A stretch of 64,000 bases of DNA from Streptomyces niveus (GTDB lineage Bacteria > Actinomycetota > Actinomycetes > Streptomycetales > Streptomycetaceae), in NCBI RefSeq assembly GCF_002009175.1, contig NZ_CP018047.1, forward strand, positions 62,001 through 126,000. The letters are read 5' to 3'. Under the pieces are notes generated by a model. It did no database searches, had not been told where the DNA came from, and saw only the letters and a list, made by a program, of their open reading frames with translations. This document shows positions 44,722 to 53,204 of this stretch, piece after piece (positions within the stretch are counted from its first letter, which is position 1; every line of letters begins with the position of its first letter). The position numbers and the translations under genes were made by a program.

Positions 44722-45555
44722 CTACCGTCGCGCGAGCCTCGTAAGGAATGTGTCTACGAACTTCTCGACTTCAGCTTTCGAGTGCACATCACGAACGTCG
44801 AGGCGGCTGACCCACTCAACCCCAGCGTTGATCATTAGGCTGTCCCGGCTGCTATCACTTGACGCTCTGCCTGGCTTTCCGTGATGGGGGCCATCCACCT
44901 CGATGACCCCCGCACGCCCTCTGTAAGTGACCAAGAAGTCTGGCTCTCGTGTAGACCCAAGCAGCCGCATCCTGCCCAGGGGCATGATGCCGATCGTCTC
45001 GCTGTCCGACAGAGTGGCTTGCCGTTCCTTCAGCACTTGGTAGACCCTGCGCTCCCACTCGTTGGTGAAGTGCAGGTCATCCTCGATCGGGTGCTGATCC
45101 TCGGGCTCAAGGCGGACCTTCCGAGCCTGGTTCGTCGGCATGGGCCCGTTAGCCGTGCGGAGTTGCTTCCGCCAGTCCGCGCTAGGAACCGGGACAACCG
45201 GACTGACCTCGATCGAATCGATGCGCATGCTGGCCCGCCTGGGCACGACGGCGTGCATGCCACCTTCGATGCGGCTCAGCACCCCTTCTGTGAACTGATC
45301 AACCAGGTTCGGTTCCACCGTGAAGTAGACCATGTACTCGTCCAGTTCGTACTCGTTCGAGTTCCAGAGAGTCAGATCGACCGCAAGCACGTCAGTGGCG
45401 GCAATCGCAGCCTCGGTATCGCCCTGCTGATAGAGCAGAGTGGCAGCTGCGGCCAACCACTGCTCCCCCACTTGGTCGATGGGGTTCTTCTCCATGATGT
45501 CGGCCAGCGACAGCGCTTCACCCATACAGAGCATTCTGACAGCCAGCACCGACAA
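44722..45555 (-). CDS. Protein with C-terminal PD-(D/E)XK nuclease-like (DUF559/Vsr-like) domain
   Basis: 277 residues. The N-terminal ~130 residues (helical, WLAAAATLLYQQGDTEAAIAA) have no known family. The C-terminal part, EWERRVYQVLKERQATL, then REPDFLVTYRGRAGVIEVDGPHHG, then DSLMINAGVEWVSRLDVRDV, has the E...PD(x)nExD layout of DUF559/Vsr-like restriction-endonuclease folds. The usual Lys is Asp (EVD), as in several of these groups. It may be a defence or repair nuclease. A 98-bp gap separates it from the divergent coiled-coil gene. Confidence 0.65.
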   Translation of the reverse strand: MSVLAVRMLCMGEALSLADIMEKNPIDQVGEQWLAAAATLLYQQGDTEAAIAATDVLAVDLTLWNSNEYELDEYMVYFTVEPNLVDQFTEGVLSRIEGGMHAVVPRRASMRIDSIEVSPVVPVPSADWRKQLRTANGPMPTNQARKVRLEPEDQHPIEDDLHFTNEWERRVYQVLKERQATLSDSETIGIMPLGRMRLLGSTREPDFLVTYRGRAGVIEVDGPHHGKPGRASSDSSRDSLMINAGVEWVSRLDVRDVHSKAEVEKFVDTFLTRLARR

Positions 45556-45653
45556 CGCCGTTGTTCGCCGGACGCGTTGGAACGGTCGACCGGATCAGGC
45601 CGGAAGTGCCAGCTACACTCTGTCGCGACATAAACACGGGGATGGGGGCCACA

Positions 45654-46214
45654 ATGCTGGTCGAGCTGCTGGCAGGAGCTGCGTTCGGGTTTCTCGGCGG
45701 ACTGATGACAGCCTGGCGCATCGCTGCCAAGGGGGCTGTACTGGCATGGCTGGAAGATCTCCGCGACGTCGTCCAGGTGCGCAAGACTGACCGTCGCAAG
45801 AAGCAGGCGATCCGCCACGCGAAGCTTGACCAGCAGGTAGCGGCAGACGTTACGGCCAAGGAGGCGGAACGCAAAAGGGTCCGCCGCGCACACGCCGAGC
45901 TCAAAATGGCGCTACCAGTCGCAAATGAGGCCCTACGGAGCCACACGAGCCAGAGCTTCCTCGACACATTGGCATACGCAAGCCGGACATTCCCTACCCT
46001 GACAGACCGATCCGAAGTCGACACCGAGCGTGCGAAACTCGTCCGCTACCTAGCAGCCATCGACCAGCTAAGCAGCCAGGTCGAAACGCTCTCCGGGTTG
46101 GGAGTCGATATCACGCGACGCTTCAGCGACTGGAGCGAAGTGAGTTATCTCGACCTTAAAGTGCTAACTGCCAAGATCGACAAGGCCACCAAGGAGTACG
46201 CCCTCAAACTGTGA
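45654..46214 (+). CDS. Membrane-anchored coiled-coil protein of unknown function
   Basis: 186 residues from ATG (an ATG at 45642 is an alternative). An N-terminal membrane segment with a Gly zipper (LLAGAAFGFLGGLMTAW) is followed by a long charged helix rich in Lys/Arg/Glu (RKTDRRKKQAIRHAKLDQQVAADVTAKEAERKRVRRAHAEL). A second helical region ends at the C-terminus. No enzyme motif. It is divergent from the nuclease-like gene, so the two could form an accessory pair. Confidence 0.6.
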   Translation: MLVELLAGAAFGFLGGLMTAWRIAAKGAVLAWLEDLRDVVQVRKTDRRKKQAIRHAKLDQQVAADVTAKEAERKRVRRAHAELKMALPVANEALRSHTSQSFLDTLAYASRTFPTLTDRSEVDTERAKLVRYLAAIDQLSSQVETLSGLGVDITRRFSDWSEVSYLDLKVLTAKIDKATKEYALKL

Positions 46215-46299
46215 TTACCTCCCACCCAGGTTGCTCCCATCGATGAGGGCCGCCCCCAGGGCCCCATCCCCCTGTTCCGCCGCGCGGCGGCCGGTCAGC

Positions 46300-46906
46300 G
46301 CCGGGCGTCCGGTGCGGGTCGGCGGCCTCCGTCACGCTCGCCGGACTCGGCGGCGGCTCGAAGGCGCACAACGACGCCGCCGACTTCGGCCGCAACCCGC
46401 ACGGCGCCGAGTTCGGCGAGTGCGGCCGCTGCCAGGTCCGGTTCGGCAAGGCCAAGAAGGGCTCGCCGCCCAAACGCCGTGGGGTGCTGACCGTCTTCGA
46501 CTGGACCCACGAGAACCCCGAGCACGCCCGCACCCGCCTGAGAGGCTTCCTCAACTGGGCCATGCAGGGCCGCCACTGCCCACGTTCCCTGGCCGTCCAC
46601 ACGATGAAGATCTCCCACCGGCCCGCACTGAGGGAGGACGAACGCCTCGCCGCCCTTGGGCGCCTGCTGACTGACACGGAGATACCGATGCGACTCCGCG
46701 TCGCCGGAGTCATCGCTCTTCTCTACGCGCAGCCTCTGAGCCGCGTCGTCCGGCTCACCGTGGACGACATCGTCCACGACGGCGACGCCGTGCTGCTACG
46801 ACTCGGCGAGCCGGCGTCGCCCGTTCTCGCGCCGGTCGCCGCCCTGCTGCTGGAGCACCTCGCTACCCGCAGCAACGGTAGCCGGACGGGTAGTTGCGTC
46901 GGATAA
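46300..46906 (+). pseudogene. Truncated recombinase/integrase-like gene
   Basis: An open frame reads AHNDAADFGRNPHGAEFGECGRCQVRF (zinc-knuckle-like), then RRGVLTVFDWTHENPEHARTRLRGFLNWAMQGRHCP, then ERLAALGRLLTDTEIPMRLRVAGVIALLYAQPLSRVVRLTVDDI. The last part matches the box-I region of a group of actinomycete tyrosine-recombinase-like proteins. The catalytic HxxR and Tyr segments are absent because the frame ends at 46906 after ATRSNGSRTG. The 5' end is also unclear. It is probably a relic of another mobile element. Confidence 0.65.
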
Positions 46907-46976
46907 CCTCTCCATTTATCAACGCGGCAACAGGGGTGAAAAGGGCGTCGGTTGACCGGGAGGGGAACCCACACTG

Positions 46977-48212
46977 ATGAGCGGATCCGAGGGGACGGCC
47001 ACGGCGGCCACAACCACATCCGGCGACACCGCCACCACGGCGCCGGGAGGGGCCGGCATCGAGCAGGACTCCCGCCCGGCGCGCCGGATGCGACGGCTGC
47101 CGCCCTCCGCCCCGCCCCGGCCGCCGGGTCCCCCGCAGCTCGACTTCCCCCCGGTGAAAAACGGGCTCGACTACCTCACCAGCGTCGTAAAGCACCTGGA
47201 CGAGACCGAGTCCGAGGTGACGCCCAGCGACGTGAAGTACGCAGTCCTCCACCTCCAGGCCGCGGTCGAGGTGCTGTTCAAGGCGCGACTGCTCGCCGAG
47301 CACTGGACCCTCGTCTTCACTCACCCTGGCGAGGCCAACCGGAAGGCCCTGGAGGAGGCCACGCTCAACAGTGTGTCCACCGACAAGGCCATTGCGCGGT
47401 TGCGGAACATCGTTGGCGTTCCCATTACCGACAAGGAGCAGAAGGCGCTCACCAGGCTCACAGAGGACCGCAACAAGCTCCAGCACTTCGGCCTGACCCA
47501 CAACGCTCGCGCCGTCGAGGCCCGCGCTGGCGCCGTCCTCGACTTCTTGATCCACTTCATTGAGGACCAGCTCCTGCCTTATCTCGACGAACCAGAGATG
47601 GCGGAAACGGAGCGGGAGCTTGATGGTCTGCGCGAAGGGCTGAACAACATCAACTCCTACGTGCGTGAGCGGATGAACCGGATCGGTGGAGAACTGAAGG
47701 CGGAGGGGGTCGAAGCTCGCACCATCGAGTGCGTTTCCTGTCAGGAGACCGCCCTTGTGCTGCAGCCGCGTACAACCTCAGGGCTTCCGGACGGCTGGGG
47801 CGACCGTGCGACATGTCGTTTCTGTTCGACGTCCTGGCCCCCGCAGGGGCTCCACATCCACTTTCGGGGAAGACCGGTGTGGGAGGAGGCAGACATCTGC
47901 CCGATGTGCGGTGAGGCGGCGCTCGGCATCGACGTCCGGGTCCGCAGCGAGCCCGAACCTGTCTACTTCTGTTTTGCCTGCTCCCGCATCGCCAAGGAGA
48001 TCGCACCCTGCGACGGGTGCGGCAAGCCGATGGACGTCTCGGACGAAGGTTCCGCGCCGCTGTGCCGCCCGTGCGAAGACGCATGGGAGCCCAGCCCCGT
48101 AGCCGAATACAGGCCGCCTTACGAGGACCCGGCGGACTACGGCTTCGACGAGGACGCAGAACCGCCCGCCTACGAAGACAGCTGGTTCCCCAGGAAAGGA
48201 GACGGAGCATGA
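46977..48212 (+). CDS. HEPN-like domain protein with three C-terminal zinc ribbons
   Basis: 411 residues. A disordered Pro/Thr-rich start (~55 residues) leads to an all-helical domain (~60-240: DYLTSVVKHLDETES, LHLQAAVEVLFKARLL) containing RNKLQH near residue 164, the RNxxxH motif typical of HEPN ribonucleases. Then come six CxxC pairs (CVSC, CRFC, CPMC, CFAC, CDGC, CRPC), which make about three zinc ribbons. An acidic Tyr/Glu/Asp-rich tail follows. A GGGAGGGG site precedes the ATG. HEPN proteins are often RNA-cutting toxins or defence effectors; this fusion is not one I can name. The stop overlaps the next ORF (ATGA). Confidence 0.7.
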   Translation: MSGSEGTATAATTTSGDTATTAPGGAGIEQDSRPARRMRRLPPSAPPRPPGPPQLDFPPVKNGLDYLTSVVKHLDETESEVTPSDVKYAVLHLQAAVEVLFKARLLAEHWTLVFTHPGEANRKALEEATLNSVSTDKAIARLRNIVGVPITDKEQKALTRLTEDRNKLQHFGLTHNARAVEARAGAVLDFLIHFIEDQLLPYLDEPEMAETERELDGLREGLNNINSYVRERMNRIGGELKAEGVEARTIECVSCQETALVLQPRTTSGLPDGWGDRATCRFCSTSWPPQGLHIHFRGRPVWEEADICPMCGEAALGIDVRVRSEPEPVYFCFACSRIAKEIAPCDGCGKPMDVSDEGSAPLCRPCEDAWEPSPVAEYRPPYEDPADYGFDEDAEPPAYEDSWFPRKGDGA

Positions 48213-48460
48213 GCCGAGCCCGCCAGGCGTTGCTCCTCGGGCGGCACCTGACGGAGGTCACCTGTGTCGAGGCGACCCTGGAGTACGTCCGCGGCGCCAA
48301 GTGGAGCATGCGAACTGGCCCGACGGCCGCTCTACGAGATGCGCACACACCTGGACGAGGCCTCGCCGGCCACCGCCTCACCGAGATGCGACCTGCGGTC
48401 CCGGCCCAGCGCAAGGCCCGTCGCGAGTACACGAATCGCGTCAGCACGCTCACGCTCTGA
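48209..48460 (+). CDS. Small basic ORF coupled to the HEPN/zinc-ribbon gene
   Basis: 83 residues, Arg-rich, starting at an ATG that overlaps the previous TGA by 4 nt, with GGAAAGGAG just upstream. No family recognised. The middle (REAL frame SMRTGPTAALRDAH) may hide a frameshift, because another frame (ELARRPLYEMRTHLDE) looks more protein-like from about 48305. It could be an antitoxin-like partner or a damaged gene. Confidence 0.4.
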   Translation: MSRARQALLLGRHLTEVTCVEATLEYVRGAKWSMRTGPTAALRDAHTPGRGLAGHRLTEMRPAVPAQRKARREYTNRVSTLTL

Positions 48461-48571
48461 CCATGATCGTTCTCAGTTTCGGCAGTGGGCCGGCCCAAGA
48501 GAACCTTACGGAGCCAGTCCTACGGAGAGACCACGCACAGTTACTGGAAGGCTGGGCTCGACGGGGAACTG

Positions 48572-49191
48572 GCGACAGTTGAATACGCGAGCCCACCAGC
48601 ACGCTGGGTAGCTGTTCGCTCACCGCAGGAGTCGGACCGTACGAGAGCTATCAGCAGGTTGCCCGCTCCGGGTGTTGCCAGCGGCTGGAGTTTCCGTTGT
48701 AGCGTCAGACGCCGTTTCGGCAGCGGCAGCGGTGCGGCGTTTGCTCCACTTGTCGTAGGCGACGGTCCCCGCGATGGAGGCGCTGGTGATAGCGCCGCCG
48801 ATGATGATGCCCCGCCCGGTGTAGAAGGCGCGCAGCGCGGTGGGACCGCCGCGCTTGGCTGCTTCCTTGGCCAGTTCCGCGTAGGCCCACGCCATGGTGC
48901 TCCTCAATTCGTTTCACTCACTCAAAGATGGATCAATGATCGCAGGGCGACACGTCGTGGGTGGGGCGTTCACGGACGTACGTCATCGGGTGCGGGAGCC
49001 TCCGCCGCCGATGGCGCGGCCGTATGGAGGCGCTGCTGGCACCCTGTCCGCTGCTCGACGGTCCTGGCAGTGGTCGGTGAAGGAGACCAACCGGCCCTGA
49101 AACCGTACGCCGTTCGCGATCACGGATCGTCACGGGCCGGATGGAGTACCCGGCGAACCCGCGACAGTTGATTACGAGAGCCCACCAGCAC
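48572..49191. repeat. 31-bp direct repeat pair bracketing a small membrane gene
   Basis: The segments at 48572-48602 and 49161-49191 begin GCGACAGTTGA and end GAGCCCACCAGCAC, and match at 29 of 31 positions. They lie 589 bp apart, on either side of the minus-strand gene at 48620-48895. They may be scars of a duplication or attachment-like sites. There are no coding features in the repeats themselves. Confidence 0.7.
48620..48895 (-). CDS. Small membrane protein
   Basis: 91 residues from ATG at 48895 with a GAGGAG site 5 nt upstream on the minus strand. An amphipathic N-terminus (WAYAELAKEAAKRGGPTALRAFYTG) precedes one Gly/Ala-rich membrane helix (IIIGGAITSASIAGTVAYDKW). A charged Ala/Thr tail follows. 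No family recognised. The strong ribosome site and clean start support expression. Confidence 0.65.
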   Translation of the reverse strand: MAWAYAELAKEAAKRGGPTALRAFYTGRGIIIGGAITSASIAGTVAYDKWSKRRTAAAAETASDATTETPAAGNTRSGQPADSSRTVRLLR

Positions 49192-49281
49192 AAGGATGTA
49201 AAAGAATGGGACGGCTGAGGCAGGGGGAAGGGAGATCTTCACCCTCGCATTCGAGGCCCTCGTCAAGGACCGCGGGGACAC

Positions 49282-49371
49282 CTGATGGGGCCGGGACGAA
49301 CTCGTCCCGGCCCCATCAGTCACTTGTACCTTCGCATTGAATTCCCTCACGTCGGCGACGTGGGGGAATTC
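49282..49371. terminator. Two adjacent long hairpins
   Basis: The first is an 18-bp perfect stem, CTGATGGGGCCGGGACGA and its complement, at 49282-49299 and 49302-49319 with a 2-nt loop. The second is a 16-bp stem, GAATTCCCTCACGTCG / CGACGTGGGGGAATTC, at 49339-49354 and 49356-49371 with one G-T pair. They lie in a gene-poor stretch (48896-49515) where the flanking genes read away from each other. A tandem terminator or a structured RNA/DNA element is possible. Confidence 0.6.
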
Positions 49372-49515
49372 ATAGACTGAAGCGGAACTCCACCACAGCG
49401 CCTGCAGAACCTGCGGCAGCACGGCCGGTCGGAACCTACGGCAGGAGGAGGCCAGCGAGTGCCCGGAGCAGCTCGGCGACGTCCGCCCGGCGCGGCTATG
49501 CTCCCGAGACGCTGG

Positions 49516-49659
49516 CTATCGGCTCTGCAGCCAGTACACGATCCACGTCACGGTCGCGGAACCCACGGCTCCGGAAGCGCCGATCCCGGCTTGCAGGAGG
49601 AGGCGGCGCCAGACCGGCGTCTTGGTCTGCTCGCTCGTGGTGTCGCCGGTGTCGGTCAT
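49516..49659 (-). CDS. 47-residue single-pass membrane protein
   Basis: MTDTGDTTSEQTKTPVW precedes a basic turn and one Gly/Ala-rich membrane helix (LLLQAGIGASGAVGSATVTW), ending WLQSR. On the minus strand an AGGAGG sits about 10 nt before the ATG at 49659, one of the best ribosome sites in this area. Layout and composition resemble the 91-residue membrane protein at 48620-48895, so both may belong to the same accessory element. No family known. Confidence 0.6.
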   Translation of the reverse strand: MTDTGDTTSEQTKTPVWRRLLLQAGIGASGAVGSATVTWIVYWLQSR

Positions 49660-49800
49660 GGGTGGTGGTCCTCCTGGATCCGCCAGGACCACCGTCTATC
49701 GGCGCCCCTGGCCTCTTGCTCGTCACGACCATGCCTACCGGTGCGCGGGCGCGAGCAGTGGACTTTGGTGTTGCCAGGTGCAGACGGCACCGGCAGGCCC

Positions 49801-49857
49801 GGTTGTTGCCACTCATCTGGCAACAACCGGGCGTGTTGCCGGGTCAGTTGGCAACAC
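49801..49857. promoter_or_regulatory. Two TTGCC/GGCAA inverted repeats upstream of the HTH gene
   Basis: GGTTGTTGCCA / TGGCAACAACC is perfect over 11 bp (49801-49828, 6-nt spacer). GTGTTGCC / GGCAACAC is perfect over 8 bp (49833-49857). Both lie 45-100 bp before the ATG of the large HTH protein, so they look like operators, perhaps autoregulatory. A related TTGGCC palindrome sits just after the gene. Confidence 0.6.
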
Positions 49858-49900
49858 CGTCAGCCGGTGGTTGCCCGACTCACAGCGGATACTGGTCGGC

Positions 49901-52237
49901 ATGCCTGACAGTGCCTTCGAGACATCGACGCGACCCCCCGGCAGCCGGAGACAGTCAGCGTGCCTTTCTCCTCTCAAGGAAGGTCTGCCTGCGGACAAGC
50001 GGGCGTTGGCCGAGAATCTTCGAGCGCTGTTCGGCGCCCTGAGCATCACCGTGACGCGGTACGCCCTGCGCCGTCATCTCGACAAGAGCTCGGTGACGCG
50101 CTACCTCAGCGGTGACCGGGTCCCTCCCTGGGACTTTGTGGCCGGTCTGATCGGTGACGTCAGAGAAGTGTCGGCACCGCTGACGCCCCAGGCCGAGGCG
50201 GCATTGCGCGAGACGCACCGGGCGGCGCTGAAGGCGAACCGTCGCAGCAGCGCCATGCAGGAATTGCAGGACGAACTGGCCAGTGCGGACGAGGAGACTC
50301 GCCGGATCAGGACACGGGAACGGGTCCTGGAGCAGGCCCTGCATGACCGCGAGCGGAGCCTCTCCGAGTCGATCAGTCGGTCCCAGCGTCTGGAAATGGA
50401 ACTCGATAACCAACAGTTGGCGCACCGGGCCGATGTGGCGCTGTGGGAGGGAGAGTACGAGCAGTTGGGGAGGGACTGCGACGATCTCCGTGAGGAGATG
50501 CTCCACCTGCAAGAGGCTCTTGCCGTCACGAGGGCTGAACTGATCGCCGCTGAGGTGCAGTGCGATCGGCTGGAAGCCGAGCTCGATGCGATGGCAAGGC
50601 TGGAAGGCCGGGCCGAGGGGGCGTCGTCCTTGATGGCAGCGTTGGAGGCCGCGAACCAGACCTCCTCTGTCGCTGAGCTGGTGGAGGTGGTAGGTGATCT
50701 GGAGGCACGTACGCAGCAGGCGATGGCGCGTGAGCTGGTCTCTGCGGCCAGCCGTTCTCGCCGGGTCGAGGATGTGGCGGCGTTGCTGTCAGGGTTGGAA
50801 CGGGCCGGACTTCATGCCCACGCGGTGTCCGCTGTAGCCCCGTTGGTTATGACACGGCCAGTGGCCGAGACCGCTGCGCTCGCTGGAGAACTGCACCGTG
50901 CTGGCTTTGAAGACGGAGTGGCCGCCGTGCTCCGGTCGTCGGTCGAGTTGAAGTCCCCGTGCGACATCATCGGTGTGTGTCTGGGCTTGCACAGAAATGG
51001 GCAAGGTGAGCTGGCTGAGAGTCTTCTTACGGCCGCCTTCGTTGTGCGGACGGTGACCGATGTGGTCGCCGTCGCGGTGTGGGCTGCCGGCACCGAGGTC
51101 GAAGCGGCCAGTCTGACAGCGCTGGGCCCCGCTGTGGACCGGCGCAGTGCTCAGGAGCTGGTCGAACTGACCATCGCTCTGCGTGCCGCGGGTCGGCACG
51201 AGCATGCCGACTCGCTGCCGGTCGCGGTCGCTGAGCGGTGCGAGGCCAGGGACGTTGTCAATGTGATCGAGTGTTTCACCGCCAAGGGAATGATTGGGGA
51301 AGCCGACCTGATCCTCTCCGTGACCCAGGACGGGGGTGTGTCCCATTTGCTGGCGTTGGTACGTGCGCTGGTACAGGGAAAACAGAACGATGCCGCCGCC
51401 TCGGTGGTGGATCGTGCGGTGAGACATCGACCGCCGGACAACATCGCCACCATGATCGCGGATCTGTACAACACGAACCATCTCCCGCAGGCCGCCCAGG
51501 CGTTGATGGGCTCCTTGCGGCGCCCCGACGTTTCTTCACGGTTCCTCCTGCACCATCTGGACGAGACTTACCCCGGCGCCGAAGCCGTGGTGGAGATGGT
51601 CGCCGCCACAGGTAGTCCGGAACGGGCCGCCCATCTGCTCAAATGCCTGGAGGGTGCTGAGCTGCCACCGCTGGCCGAGGTGGTCTTCCAGCAGACGCTG
51701 CGAGAGAAGCCCACAGGCCACGCCGGAATGTTCTTGGACGTGCTTGCACGATCCGGTGCCGCTGTCATGCAAGAAGCCGACCTGTATGGAAGGGCTTGTA
51801 CGGCACAGGGAGCGGATATGGCACCTCTTCTGCTTGCACTTGCCGCTGCCGGCCGGCTTCCCGCGCAGGACGCTGTGGTGCGGGGCTGTATCAGCAACCA
51901 TGACATCGCCGAACTCGTCCTTTTGCTGAGGCAGTTGCACAACCTGGATCACCCGATACGGCCACGCGCTACGTTCATTGTCGACCGGATCATCGCGACC
52001 GTGACACAGAGCTGGCCCATGGTCCAGCAGGCGGCTCTGGTGATCTCACTCGCGGGCGCGGATCTGACTGACGATGCCGATCGGCTGGCTTGCCGGGCCG
52101 CCGGCCAGCCGAAGTTCAAAGGCATCCTGAAGAACGAACAGACTAAACACCAGCAGAAAGTGCTCTCCCGAGCGTTCTGGGGGAAAAGCTCGCACGGCAA
52201 GGACGCGGAGCGCACCGTCCCTTGGCCACCTCGATAG
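49901..52237 (+). CDS. Large HTH / coiled-coil / helical-repeat regulatory protein
   Basis: 778 residues from ATG at 49901. After a disordered lead, residues ~30-90 hold an HTH with actinomycete flavour (LAENLRALFGALSITVTRYALRRHLDKSSVTRYLSGDRVPPWDFVAGLIG). Residues ~120-240 are a charged coiled coil. From ~250 to ~700 come roughly 33-36-residue helical repeats (EDVAALLSGLERAGLHAHAVSAV, DVVNVIECFTAKGMIGEADLIL), resembling PPR/TPR-like arrays. The tail is basic. It probably binds DNA or a partner complex and scaffolds proteins; no enzyme motif is visible. Inverted repeats before and after the gene suggest autoregulation. Confidence 0.75.
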   Translation: MPDSAFETSTRPPGSRRQSACLSPLKEGLPADKRALAENLRALFGALSITVTRYALRRHLDKSSVTRYLSGDRVPPWDFVAGLIGDVREVSAPLTPQAEAALRETHRAALKANRRSSAMQELQDELASADEETRRIRTRERVLEQALHDRERSLSESISRSQRLEMELDNQQLAHRADVALWEGEYEQLGRDCDDLREEMLHLQEALAVTRAELIAAEVQCDRLEAELDAMARLEGRAEGASSLMAALEAANQTSSVAELVEVVGDLEARTQQAMARELVSAASRSRRVEDVAALLSGLERAGLHAHAVSAVAPLVMTRPVAETAALAGELHRAGFEDGVAAVLRSSVELKSPCDIIGVCLGLHRNGQGELAESLLTAAFVVRTVTDVVAVAVWAAGTEVEAASLTALGPAVDRRSAQELVELTIALRAAGRHEHADSLPVAVAERCEARDVVNVIECFTAKGMIGEADLILSVTQDGGVSHLLALVRALVQGKQNDAAASVVDRAVRHRPPDNIATMIADLYNTNHLPQAAQALMGSLRRPDVSSRFLLHHLDETYPGAEAVVEMVAATGSPERAAHLLKCLEGAELPPLAEVVFQQTLREKPTGHAGMFLDVLARSGAAVMQEADLYGRACTAQGADMAPLLLALAAAGRLPAQDAVVRGCISNHDIAELVLLLRQLHNLDHPIRPRATFIVDRIIATVTQSWPMVQQAALVISLAGADLTDDADRLACRAAGQPKFKGILKNEQTKHQQKVLSRAFWGKSSHGKDAERTVPWPPR

Positions 52238-52254
52238 TTGGCCACGTGGCCAAC
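52237..52254. promoter_or_regulatory. Perfect 18-bp palindrome
   Basis: GTTGGCCACGTGGCCAAC, directly at the end of the HTH gene, with a third half-site CGTGGCCAAC following. The core TTGG/CCAA resembles the TTGCC/GGCAA dyads upstream of the same gene. It could be a regulator site or a replication/partition iteron-like element. Confidence 0.6.
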
Positions 52255-52455
52255 ACGTGGCCAACAGCGGCCAGGAACAGGCAGAAACACCCAGGTGGAG
52301 TCCGAGCTCGGCGCTAAACGAGAACTGTCAATCAGACCGCAAACTGCCTGCTCAGAGACCCCTCGCGTCTCAGTCAGGCCAGGGGTGGCGGCCTCGGCCG
52401 CGTTCCAGGCGCGCGTCTGCACGGGATGCTGCCGGGGGGCATATCGCGACGGTCT

Positions 52456-53061
52456 TCATCGCGGAGAACGGAGCAGGGGGTACGGCCAGGCAGGTGGTCC
52501 TCCAGACGATGCGCGGAGACCTATCACTGGGCGACTACCGGGCAGTCGTGCGACGCACACGAGCCCCACTGGCCGGGCGTAGCAGGAAGGCCATCGGCCG
52601 GCATCCGCCTTCACCCGCGAGTGGATCTTGGAGGTCAGACCGCCCCGGGATCGTCCGAGTCCTTCGTGGGGGCGGGTGGTGCCGGGGCATTGTCCTTTTT
52701 TCGGGACGCGCGGCTTCTTCTTGCGGGCCCCGGCCGCGTGCTGATGGGCACGGCAGGAGGTCGAGTCGACGCTGACCATGCTCCAGTTGATCCGGCCCGC
52801 GAGGTCGGCGTCGGCCTGGACCGCACGCAGGATCCGGTCCACACGTACCGTCCGCCGACCAGCGCCGGTGCCGTTCATAGACGGTCTTCCACCTGCCGAA
52901 CGCTGGGGAAGGTCACGCCACGGTATGCCCGTCCGGACCCGGAACAAGATCCCGTTGATCACCTTGCGGTGATCGGTCCACCGTCCACCACGCTGTCCCG
53001 ACGCCGGCAAGTGCGACGCCAGCCGGGCCCACTCCGTATTCGTCAGATCACCCCGCCCCAT
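52456..53061 (-). pseudogene. Decayed IS5-family transposase
   Basis: The minus strand begins MGRGDLTNTEWARLASHLP and continues with NGILFRVRTGIPWRDLP. A frameshift follows, then SVDSTSCRAHQHAAGARK (first catalytic Asp) and [14 protein letters not shown]. Homology fades after that, so the second Asp and the Glu region are missing. It differs in sequence from the copies at 30.6 and 53.5 kb. Its 5' end abuts the left repeat of the next IS. Confidence 0.8.
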
Positions 53062-53204
53062 GCCGAGTACAACGAGCGGGCAACCCGACAGTCACATGAT
53101 CCGTCGGACACTGCCTAGTCCGGACGGACGCTGCCTAAGGGCCGTCCCGTAATTGATGACTAGGCGTTACGGGGTAGTCCGCGGGCTCGTATGCAAGTAG
53201 AGGT

